A stretch of 46,723 bases of DNA from a virus: positions 1 through 46,723 of IMG/VR virus record IMGVR_UViG_3300032092_000057. One strand, 5' to 3'. The position numbers were made by a program, and so were the translations under genes. Within the stretch, counting starts at the first letter, position 1. Each line of letters opens with the position of its first letter. This document shows, piece by piece, positions 40,510 to 46,723 of the stretch. A model generated the notes under the pieces. It saw only the letters and a list, made by a program, of their open reading frames with translations, was not told the origin of the DNA and did not search any database.

Positions 40510-41272
40510 TTTTTAAAATATTCCATGCTGCGCCATTAGTCATTTCTTCTATAGTAAATTGACCGTAGGCTAAATTGTAACACTGACGTTTAATTGTAGA
40601 TTCGTCTGGTTTAAACGGCGTCATTAATTGTGTCAGGTCAGTGCTGACTAACGGACTAGCTGCACATGGTACTGCTACAAACGCTGGTATACCATATAAT
40701 ACCGACTCTAAACTTGCAATACTGTTAAAAGAAACAGTAGCGTATACGCCACTGTCAAATGCATCATATATAGAATATTCGTGATTTCGATAGACTCGAG
40801 ATCCCTTTTCTCTTATCTCAATAGGCATGTCAGTTTGACGTTTAATTATTTCAGTCGTTGACTTGATCCATTCTTCGCAGTTAATGCCGAACGAATTACA
40901 TGCTTTAGGATTAGGTAACACTAGTAATATTTTATTACCAGGTTTCTTCCAACCTTTCCATTCTAATCTAGGATCTTGCTTGACTAGTGCATTCCATCGA
41001 TCAGCTGGCACATCTCTAATAACATCATGTTGCATTTTATTTTTAACAATTCTATGCCACAATTTTTTACCACTAGGATTACCTACAGATGGAAAGTTTC
41101 CAAGATATCCGGTATCAATATAATAACAATCTCTGTTGCATTCTGCACATTGATCCATTAGATGTTTTTTAGTAATGCCTCTAACTACAAACGGCAACGT
41201 AGATTCAAAATCGCAAGTTACACCGCCTCGTGTACCTTTTGCAAATACTTCTTGTAAATTTATATCAGCCAT
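40490..41272 (-). CDS. GT-B-like glycan protein, paralogue D (260 aa)
   Basis: Fourth member of the set, closest to paralogue C. It has YYIDTGYLGNF, KKLWHRIVKNKMQHD, WKKPGNKILLVLPN, MPIEIREKGSRVYRN, ATVSFNSIASLESVLYGIPAFVAV and GQFTIEEMTNGAAW. Two Cys pairs near residue 47 (CAECNRDC) could bind a metal. A longer frame is open, but the ATG overlapping the upstream GT8 stop by 8 nt, with AGGG upstream, is preferred. Confidence 0.68.
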   Translation of the reverse strand: MADINLQEVFAKGTRGGVTCDFESTLPFVVRGITKKHLMDQCAECNRDCYYIDTGYLGNFPSVGNPSGKKLWHRIVKNKMQHDVIRDVPADRWNALVKQDPRLEWKGWKKPGNKILLVLPNPKACNSFGINCEEWIKSTTEIIKRQTDMPIEIREKGSRVYRNHEYSIYDAFDSGVYATVSFNSIASLESVLYGIPAFVAVPCAASPLVSTDLTQLMTPFKPDESTIKRQCYNLAYGQFTIEEMTNGAAWNILKNEITAK

Positions 41273-41951
41273 TAAGCCCTCGTTGTAAACAGTACTCTGT
41301 ATAGATTCTTTCTTTATGCCACTCGTTGGCAAAGTTTCCTTGATCAGAAAATTCATGGAAACATGGTGTACCTAATGTATAGTGTACTAATTTAGCATGG
41401 GGATTCCAGTCGTATTCAACATCTAACCAGTTCCATTCTTTAGGAAGTTCTCCAATTAGATCGTCAGTGAGCCAGGTAAATCTGTGGACCTGTGCTCCTG
41501 TTGCTGACTGTACAAATTCGGGGGTAACTCCAACATTAGCGGGGTGCCCGCAATTCCATAAGATGACACTTGACCAATTCTTTCTAGGATAATTTTCATT
41601 TTTTGCTCCGAGATATTTTTCAGCCATCTTAGTTTGATAATCATGTTTAACAACCATAACTGCTTTTGTGTCATCACGCATCTCCCATAGTTCGTTAATA
41701 TCATCACGTACTATCATATCGCCGTCAATAAAGATAGCCCAACCTTTGTAGTTCATTAAATGAGGAACTAAAAATCTTGAGTATATAAAATGATTACTAC
41801 CGTCGGTATGTTTTTCGTCGTATCCCTTTAGTGCATTTAATGCAAGAGGATTTAATGCTACAGGTTGACTACTTCTTCTAATAATACTGTTTGTACATAC
41901 ATGATATGCAATAGCTTCGCGCGGATCGTATCCGATAAAAATTGGAATCAT
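41265..41951 (-). CDS. GT8-like glycosyltransferase (228 aa)
   Basis: IPIFIGYDPREAIAYHVC is the opening strand and helix typical of GT8-like enzymes of marine phages and bacteria. GWAIFIDGDMIVRDDINELW near residue 70-90 carries DGD, the metal and UDP-sugar site, and a C-terminal KLVHYTLGTPCF matches the HxxG-like donor motif region. Substrate unknown. It overlaps the upstream fusion gene by 4 nt (ATGA), so it may use the product of that enzyme. Confidence 0.8.
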   Translation of the reverse strand: MIPIFIGYDPREAIAYHVCTNSIIRRSSQPVALNPLALNALKGYDEKHTDGSNHFIYSRFLVPHLMNYKGWAIFIDGDMIVRDDINELWEMRDDTKAVMVVKHDYQTKMAEKYLGAKNENYPRKNWSSVILWNCGHPANVGVTPEFVQSATGAQVHRFTWLTDDLIGELPKEWNWLDVEYDWNPHAKLVHYTLGTPCFHEFSDQGNFANEWHKERIYTEYCLQRGLNG

Positions 41952-42700
41952 TTTCTTTCTATGTCCTCTTCAATACAATTTTCCCCGTATTGTATTTCAA
42001 CTACTTTAACAGGTACATCATACGGATTAGTTAGTTGGTGCCATTCAGTAACAGGCACACAATATTCATCATGTGTTTGTAAAATAACAGGCGGTAATAT
42101 ATACCCGGTATCCATTGTTCTGTTTACAATAGCTTGCCCTTCACTAACAATCCAATATTCTGCACGTAAATTATGACGTTGCATGGATAGTTGTTGTTTA
42201 GGTTCAACTGTTAATTCTTTAACTTTCATACCAAAAACTTCGTGTAGTACACGATAGTATCCCCATGGACGTTCTGTTCTAGGAGCCTTCCATTCTTCTA
42301 ATATCCAACTGCTACTGTTTGCTTTGTTAGTTCCACCTACACCAAAAACAAATTCTACATCGTCAAATACCATCTCCGGAATATTGTCTCTAGTACGATC
42401 GCCGCCGTTGGCAAAGATAATATGATCCCTAGGAAACATTGCCTTTACTTTACGAATAGCATCAATAGCACTATTATCAGTGTCGTCAAATTCTATTACT
42501 TTGTGTACTTGATAGATATTTTCAATAATGGCTTTGCGTTCACATGCAGGCATAAAAGATCTGCCTTTTTTGCGTGTAAGCCAATCGTCACTGTTTACGC
42601 CCACAACTAATAAATTACCTAGTTGTTTGGCTGCTTTAAAATAAGCAATGTGACCAGAGTGTAAGGGATCAAACCCACCTGTTACTAAGACTATTTTCAT
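41948..42700 (-). CDS. nucleotidyltransferase-cupin fusion protein (250 aa)
   Basis: Two domains. Residues 1-130 are a RfaE/GCT-type nucleotidyltransferase with GGFDPLHSGHIAYF (HxGH motif) and FANGGDRTRDNIPE. Residues about 140-245 match the C-terminal cupin of type II mannose-6-phosphate isomerase / mannose-1-phosphate guanylyltransferase enzymes (ERPWGYYRVL, QLSMQRHNLRAEYWIV, CVPVTEWHQLTNP, VVEIQYGENC). The fusion suggests activation of a sugar or heptose phosphate together with isomerisation or product binding. TATAAATA lies 5 nt before ATG and no ribosome-binding site is visible. Confidence 0.85.
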   Translation of the reverse strand: MKIVLVTGGFDPLHSGHIAYFKAAKQLGNLLVVGVNSDDWLTRKKGRSFMPACERKAIIENIYQVHKVIEFDDTDNSAIDAIRKVKAMFPRDHIIFANGGDRTRDNIPEMVFDDVEFVFGVGGTNKANSSSWILEEWKAPRTERPWGYYRVLHEVFGMKVKELTVEPKQQLSMQRHNLRAEYWIVSEGQAIVNRTMDTGYILPPVILQTHDEYCVPVTEWHQLTNPYDVPVKVVEIQYGENCIEEDIERK

Positions 42701-42705
42701 AGTCT

Positions 42706-42713
42706 TATTTATA
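42706..42713 (-). promoter_or_regulatory. late promoter TATAAATA, 5 nt before ATG
   Basis: Exact T4 late consensus on the minus strand followed by AGACT and the ATG of the fusion gene. It suggests late, leaderless expression of this part of the glycan cassette. Confidence 0.65.
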
Positions 42714-42729
42714 TGGGTGTTTTATTTGA

Positions 42730-43398
42730 TTAATTTTTCTTAAGAATAAATGTCAAACTATTCCAGCCTAGTAAGGGTAATCCAAATGCATTGACTATTT
42801 CTTGTTGTGCTGGAATAATGCTGTTTTTAAAAAATTTTAAATTAGTTTTAAGAAACAGTTTACCGTTTGGATTTAAATGTTCAAACATTTGATTTTTCCA
42901 TTCTATCCAATCGTCGGATTTATAATAACCATCTTCTTCGTCAAACACAGTTCTAGATGCAACAATGATGTCGTATTGTTTAGGTAATACAATCTTTTCT
43001 GATTTTTTAATTACTAATTCGAACAGGTCAATATTATAGTGTTTATAAAGATCACTAACTGGCGAACTAATTATCTCTGGTACTTCTGTACCATACGCAT
43101 CATGTCCATACTCTGAACACAATTTAAGAAACAACCCTGGACCTGCGCCTACATCTAAAATGCTTAACGGAGGTGAGTCTTTTAATTTTAAAAAATTAAC
43201 TATAGAGATAGCATCTCCTAGTTTTCTAATGTCTGGAGGGAAATAACCTTGAGAAGTGTAACCAGCTGTTGGATTCTTTTCAAGCCATTCAATAACAAAA
43301 GAATCGTATAATATCGATTTTGCACACCTCATATCGTCATCTGATATTATCATAGACGATCTATCTTGTCTATATTTTGCATTATTAAAGGGTTGCAT
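42730..43398 (-). CDS. class I SAM-dependent methyltransferase (222 aa)
   Basis: Rossmann methyltransferase: SILDVGAGPGLFLKLC near residue 80 is motif I, YGTEVPE is the acidic position after strand 2, and DIIVASRTVF near residue 135 and HLNPNGKLFLKTN near 175 complete the core. The N terminus has a helical region with AKSILYDSFVIEW that resembles sugar O-methyltransferases. Acceptor unknown. It overlaps the uvsY-like gene by 14 nt, so glycan and recombination genes are joined here. Confidence 0.83.
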   Translation of the reverse strand: MQPFNNAKYRQDRSSMIISDDDMRCAKSILYDSFVIEWLEKNPTAGYTSQGYFPPDIRKLGDAISIVNFLKLKDSPPLSILDVGAGPGLFLKLCSEYGHDAYGTEVPEIISSPVSDLYKHYNIDLFELVIKKSEKIVLPKQYDIIVASRTVFDEEDGYYKSDDWIEWKNQMFEHLNPNGKLFLKTNLKFFKNSIIPAQQEIVNAFGLPLLGWNSLTFILKKN

Positions 43399-43840
43399 CT
43401 TCCATTCCTGCTACTCTGAGCTTAACTATATTAGTGAGTTGCCACTGTTTTTGATCAAGTGCTTTAGTAATACCTAACCACTTGTTTCTTAGCAATGCAA
43501 ATTCGTTAATAATTTTTTCAAAATCAACCACATCAGACTCGCCTTCTACAAACTTTTCACAGTCTCTAGAAGACAATGCTCTTTGATAGTTTTCTAAATA
43601 CTTACGAAAGTGTTGACTCTTAAGTCTACGTAATTCAATATTTAAATATTCCAAAATTGCTTCAATCTCTTGTAGCTGATTAAATCGTTCTTCCACAATG
43701 CCGGGCATCCTGGCAGCGGCCTTTTCAATGTTCCCCGCTATGCGAGCATCTGTCTTTGCTGCCTGTAATTCAAGATCAAAGTGTGCCACGGCATCGGGAA
43801 TGTACGAAATGTCTTTTGAAACTTTTGTATACCAACTCAT
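43385..43840 (-). CDS. uvsY: UvsY-like recombination mediator
   Basis: T4 UvsY loads UvsX onto gp32-covered single-stranded DNA. This protein of 151 residues is helical throughout; residues 50-150 have the layout of marine UvsY (EAILEYLNIELRRLKSQHFRKYLENYQ, then LLRNKWLGITKALDQKQWQLTNIVKLRV). The similarity is in pattern rather than strong motifs. The location, two genes after uvsX and with gp32 nearby, supports the call. Confidence 0.62.
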   Translation of the reverse strand: MSWYTKVSKDISYIPDAVAHFDLELQAAKTDARIAGNIEKAAARMPGIVEERFNQLQEIEAILEYLNIELRRLKSQHFRKYLENYQRALSSRDCEKFVEGESDVVDFEKIINEFALLRNKWLGITKALDQKQWQLTNIVKLRVAGMEDATL

Positions 43841-43843
43841 AGA

Positions 43844-44092
43844 TTATTCGTCATCTTCGTATGAATCTAAATCTTCTTCGTCTAAATCTTCTTCTTCACT
43901 ATCTTGATCAAGATAAAAGTCAATAGCGTTATCTAGGTCCTCGTCAAATCCACTAGCAGCAGCCATAGTTTTATCACTAATTCCATGATCAGCTAGTAGA
44001 TCAACATATCGTTCTGCTAGAACGTCAAGTACCTTTTTATCCGCATACTCTTTGAAAAGTAACCAAATATCACCAATATGATTTTCATTCAT
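43844..44092 (-). CDS. acidic conserved hypothetical protein (82 aa)
   Basis: Function not recognised. The N-terminal 60 residues are helical (HIGDIWLLFKEYADKKVLDVLAERYVDLLADHG) and the last 20 are almost all Asp and Glu. I recall a similar small gene next to uvsX in other marine T4-like phages. It overlaps the uvsX stop by 8 nt and precedes the uvsY-like gene by 3 nt, so it may be part of the recombination complex. The acidic tail could mimic DNA or contact a protein. Confidence 0.72.
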   Translation of the reverse strand: MNENHIGDIWLLFKEYADKKVLDVLAERYVDLLADHGISDKTMAAASGFDEDLDNAIDFYLDQDSEEEDLDEEDLDSYEDDE

Positions 44093-45161
44093 GTTCTACA
44101 ATTTCTCCAGTTTCGAGGTCAATGTTAGATTGTACTGCAACAGCGTCATCAAATGCAAGCATGATTTTATCCAGGCCGCCTTCTTCGTTGCGTTCCCATT
44201 CTTTGCGATACATCTTTAACTCTGTATCATCCTTAGAAACGTATTTAAGTCTATTGCCATCTTTTGTAAGAATACCTTTTGCTTCACACAGGTCAACCAT
44301 ACCACTGTAAGGACTCATACCTGTAGCATAAGGAATCTCAACTTGAACTGATTCAAATGGTTTAGCATAACGAGTTTTCATAATCTTACAGGCTGCACGG
44401 ATACCGTTAACAGTTGTAGTCTTATTACCATCTGCGTCTGTTTTCAATTTTAATTTACGCATAGCAACTACAATACTGCTGGCATAGATAAAACCTTGGC
44501 CACCTGAGATCTTGTCATCTGGGTCAAACATGTCTTGTGACGCATAGGTATGATTGGTACAAACTAATCCAACATTGTAGCTACCAAACATGTTTACACA
44601 GTTACGAACTAGCGAGGTAAGTGCTTTAGGTTTACGACCCATATCACCTTTCATTTCGCCTGCTTCGAACTGATTAACGTCTGTCGGAGTCAACAACATG
44701 CCCAATGAGTCAATGACAAACAGTACCTTAGGACGAGTTGCTTCATCCATTGTTTTGTACTCTTTCATGAATTCACTAATGGTTTTTGCCACGTCGTCAA
44801 TCATAGCCATGTTGAGCTTTAACAATTTTTGTTCACTTGTATCAACGCCTAGTGCGTGAAGCCATTTCTCATCAAGCGCATTTTCACTATCAACAAGGAT
44901 AACATAAATGCCTTGTTCTTGTGCGTTGCGAATTAGATTGCCAGAACACACATAACTTTTGCCAGCGCCTGACTCGCCAGCAAATACAGTAACTTTGCCC
45001 AAAGGAATGCCTTTGTTAAAGTCTGCACTAATAAGATAGTTTAAGGCATAATTACCTGTCGAGACCCAATCAGTTGGGTCATTAAAGCCAACACCTAATC
45101 CGTCAATAGACTTAGTTAGTGTTTTGCGGAATTTAGATAAGTCAAATGCTTTTGTTGCCAT
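44085..45161 (-). CDS. uvsX: RecA-like recombinase UvsX
   Basis: Strand-exchange recombinase of T4-like phages, 358 residues. Walker A GESGAGKS at about 62-69, a Walker B-like LFVIDSLG near residue 150, and the L2-type region with GGQGFIYASSIV. It acts with UvsY and gp32 in recombination-dependent replication and repair. It follows a 63-residue gene and gp32 on the same strand, the same order of partners as in related phages. Confidence 0.95.
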   Translation of the reverse strand: MATKAFDLSKFRKTLTKSIDGLGVGFNDPTDWVSTGNYALNYLISADFNKGIPLGKVTVFAGESGAGKSYVCSGNLIRNAQEQGIYVILVDSENALDEKWLHALGVDTSEQKLLKLNMAMIDDVAKTISEFMKEYKTMDEATRPKVLFVIDSLGMLLTPTDVNQFEAGEMKGDMGRKPKALTSLVRNCVNMFGSYNVGLVCTNHTYASQDMFDPDDKISGGQGFIYASSIVVAMRKLKLKTDADGNKTTTVNGIRAACKIMKTRYAKPFESVQVEIPYATGMSPYSGMVDLCEAKGILTKDGNRLKYVSKDDTELKMYRKEWERNEEGGLDKIMLAFDDAVAVQSNIDLETGEIVEHE

Positions 45162-45163
45162 AA

Positions 45164-45355
45164 TTAATTATCCAAGTCCATTGCGACCCATTCTTTGACC
45201 ACTGCAATAAGTTCTTCTTCTGTATTGCACATGACCTTAGCGGTCTTCCATTCTTCTTTCTTATCGCGACCACTAACTTCTATCATAAAGCCGTTGTCAT
45301 AGCGATTAAGACTGATATTTTCATTTACTTTTGCAAGTTTGTTTAATTTAGCCAT
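45164..45355 (-). CDS. small hypothetical protein between gp32 and uvsX (63 aa)
   Basis: Function not recognised. Basic N-terminal part (MAKLNKLAKVNENISL) and a mixed alpha/beta rest with KKEEWKTAKVMCNTEEELIAVV, a pattern like small single-domain phage regulators. A longer frame is open, but the ATG 8 nt after TAGGAG is preferred because upstream codons run into a strong hairpin. Confidence 0.72.
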   Translation of the reverse strand: MAKLNKLAKVNENISLNRYDNGFMIEVSGRDKKEEWKTAKVMCNTEEELIAVVKEWVAMDLDN

Positions 45356-45375
45356 AGTTATTCTCCTAGATGGTG

Positions 45376-45401
45376 GCAATAGGGGCAACCGCCCCTATTG
45401 C
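45376..45401 (-). promoter_or_regulatory. 11-bp hairpin between gp32 and the next gene
   Basis: On the minus strand GCAATAGGGGC-GGTT-GCCCCTATTGC is a perfect 11-bp stem after the gp32 stop. No T run follows, so it is not a standard terminator. It may stabilise the gp32 mRNA 3' end or adjust read-through to uvsX. Confidence 0.6.
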
Positions 45402-45409
45402 TATTTTGC

Positions 45410-46420
45410 TTATTGCTTACGATTGCGGATCATAGCAAGAATGTCTTCTGCACGACTACCGCCTGCGGCAGCTGGTGCTGATTCTTGCTTAGGTGCTGAG
45501 AATGATTTCTCTGCTGTAGCAACCTCATCTTCCCAAGGTGCTACATCTTCTGCGGCTGGTGCTGCCACTGGTGCAGGACGAGCAACAGAAGTTGCCTTAG
45601 GTGCAGAGTTAGGATCACCAGTAGCCTGGCCCATACCTGCTGGTTTGAAGTATTGCCCCCAACGATCCATGTCAAAAGCTTCGCCATCAACTGATGCTTC
45701 AAACATCTCTTTCATTACTTTGACTTCAACGTCAGTTGGTTTCTTAGGCAAGTAATCTTTAAGATTAAACAAGCCATGTGTTTCCAAGTTAGCAACTTCT
45801 GCTGTATCTAATGGGCGGGTACGACGGCTCCATTTGCTAGTAGAATAGTCAGCATAACCACCTTTTGAAGTCTTGATCAACTTGAAGTCAACTCCGTTAA
45901 CTGCGTCAGTTGGCAAGTCATCCATTTCTGGATCAAGCAATGCGCCACGAATAAGTTGGAAAATCTGTGGGCCGATAATGAAACGACGGTTTGCATTTTC
46001 TGGACGATTTTCTTCTTTAAGACCGTCTTCAACAACGTATCCTTGGAAGATATAACTACGTTTCTTCCAGTACTTGCGACCCATATCTTCTAGTGCTGGA
46101 TCTTTGAACCAACCACGTACTTCGGACAAGATAGGACATGTCTCTCCGTACATTTCCATACAAGGAACGTTAACAGTCACTGGTTTACTGTCAGTAGAAC
46201 CCTTTACTCCGGCGAATGGCAGTTTAATCATTGCCCTCTCGACCCAGAAAAATGTATTGTCAGGATTTCCGTCAGGTAAAAAACGGACTGTTGATTCGGA
46301 ACCTTCTTTCAAGTTCCAGAAAGGGTAAATGGAATTGTCTCCACCGGTACGTTCACCGCCACCTTTCGAATTACCTTCTTGCTCTTTGAGCTTTGCTCTG
46401 ATTTCAGCTAATGATGCCAT
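45410..46420 (-). CDS. 32: single-stranded DNA-binding protein gp32
   Basis: T4 gp32-type protein of 336 residues that coats single-stranded DNA in replication and recombination. The N-terminal basic cooperativity region (ASLAEIRAKLKEQEG) is followed by an OB-fold core with YPFWNLKEGSESTVRFLPDG and the metal-binding region VPCMEMYGETCPILSEVRGW. The C-terminal tail (about 275-336) is Ala/Pro/Glu-rich, as in gp32, and is the usual protein interaction segment. ATG follows ATAGGAGATAATC. Its leader contains a 9-bp inverted repeat. Confidence 0.94.
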   Translation of the reverse strand: MASLAEIRAKLKEQEGNSKGGGERTGGDNSIYPFWNLKEGSESTVRFLPDGNPDNTFFWVERAMIKLPFAGVKGSTDSKPVTVNVPCMEMYGETCPILSEVRGWFKDPALEDMGRKYWKKRSYIFQGYVVEDGLKEENRPENANRRFIIGPQIFQLIRGALLDPEMDDLPTDAVNGVDFKLIKTSKGGYADYSTSKWSRRTRPLDTAEVANLETHGLFNLKDYLPKKPTDVEVKVMKEMFEASVDGEAFDMDRWGQYFKPAGMGQATGDPNSAPKATSVARPAPVAAPAAEDVAPWEDEVATAEKSFSAPKQESAPAAAGGSRAEDILAMIRNRKQ

Positions 46421-46478
46421 GATTATCTCCTATTGTTAGCCTAAGTTTATTTTGCATTTCTGCTAGTTTGCCTATATC

Positions 46479-46500
46479 TACTTTACACCATTGTAAAGTA
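46479..46500 (-). promoter_or_regulatory. inverted repeat in the gp32 leader
   Basis: TACTTTACA (46479-46487) and TGTAAAGTA (46492-46500) form a 9-bp perfect inverted repeat with loop CCAT, about 60 nt upstream of the gp32 start. T4 gp32 represses its own translation through a structured leader; this hairpin is a candidate for the same role, or an operator at DNA level. Confidence 0.4.
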
Positions 46501-46501
46501 A

Positions 46502-46533
46502 AAAAGTGCATACATGTTATTGTACGCACTTTT
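46502..46533 (-). terminator. intrinsic terminator upstream of gp32
   Basis: On the minus strand AAAAGTGCGTACA pairs with TGTATGCACTTTT (one G-U), with loop ATAACA and a following T run. It ends transcription of the gene at 46584-46723. Confidence 0.8.
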
Positions 46534-46583
46534 ATTTAGCTTTGCAAGAGATTTCTTGCTTAATTATGATTTATTTTTGCCAA

Positions 46584-46723
46584 TTATCTAAACATAGCAT
46601 TGAAGTGTTTGAACATTTCGGAAACATCGGCTTGTGGCTTTTGTAAACCATTTTCAGTAACACCGGCTAATTGACGTAATCTTTTTGACTCGTATATTTG
46701 TGATAGTTCACTAATAACTCCGT
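46584..46723 (-). CDS. C-terminal end of a further gene (45 residues in window)
   Basis: Incomplete: the frame is open to the window edge and ends at TAA. The visible C terminus contains SELSQIYESKRLRQLAGV and ends FKHFNAMFR. The RLRQLAG motif resembles a recurring segment in virion or internal proteins of this phage group and the C terminus of the Ala-rich protein at 4464. A terminator follows. Function not recognised. Confidence 0.6.
   Translation of the reverse strand, partial: GVISELSQIYESKRLRQLAGVTENGLQKPQADVSEMFKHFNAMFR

Overview
The window looks like part of the genome of a T4-like aquatic myovirus, related to the marine T4 superfamily of pelagiphages and cyanophages. The evidence is a set of T4 core replication and recombination genes on one strand: helicase gp41, primase gp61, UvsW, a probable UvsY, UvsX and the single-strand binding protein gp32. 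Late promoters of the TATAAATA type and several small conserved T4-like hypothetical genes agree with this. No photosynthesis gene is present, so nothing here points to a cyanobacterial host. The host is not identifiable from the window.

Layout. (1) 1-4193, plus strand: the end of a tRNA with anticodon CAT, a tRNA-Arg(TCT), then an early-type module of eleven genes, ten of them small. Ten sigma70 promoters, all with 17-nt spacers, serve the module. Most genes share the ribosome-binding site AAAGGAGCGA. The last gene is an AAA ATPase, and a structured RNA follows it. (2) 4194-4463: a gene-free convergent junction. (3) 4464-18286, mainly minus strand: virion and tail-fibre genes, including a 2338-residue fibre, a protein with seven propeller-type repeats and a fibre with a cupredoxin-like motif. 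(4) 18311-25586: gp41, a short carbamoyltransferase, a 37-residue protein, primase, a virion-like protein and a six-gene operon that includes a miniature DnaE-like protein. (5) 25588-43398: a large AT-rich glycan cassette of nucleotide-sugar enzymes, glycosyltransferases, cupins and methyltransferases, interrupted at 33615-36760 by UvsW and two genes of unknown function. (6) 43385-46723: the uvsY-uvsX-gp32 recombination block and the end of one more gene.

How it works together. The replication and recombination genes form the T4-type machinery. The cassette encodes three enzymes that together resemble the UDP-L-6-deoxy-HexNAc pathway (UDP-L-FucNAc or UDP-L-QuiNAc type), plus about ten transferase-like proteins. 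It could modify host surface glycans or decorate virion or DNA.

Most striking signal. The RNA downstream of the ATPase (4051-4193) carries two identical 16-nt loop sequences. Each contains TTCGCTCC, the exact reverse complement of GGAGCGAA, the shared ribosome-binding site of the early module. One copy sits in the loop of the intrinsic terminator. This suggests a phage small RNA that can mask many Shine-Dalgarno sites at once. Several minus-strand genes instead have their -10 or late promoter element only 5-6 nt before ATG, which predicts leaderless mRNAs that would escape such control.
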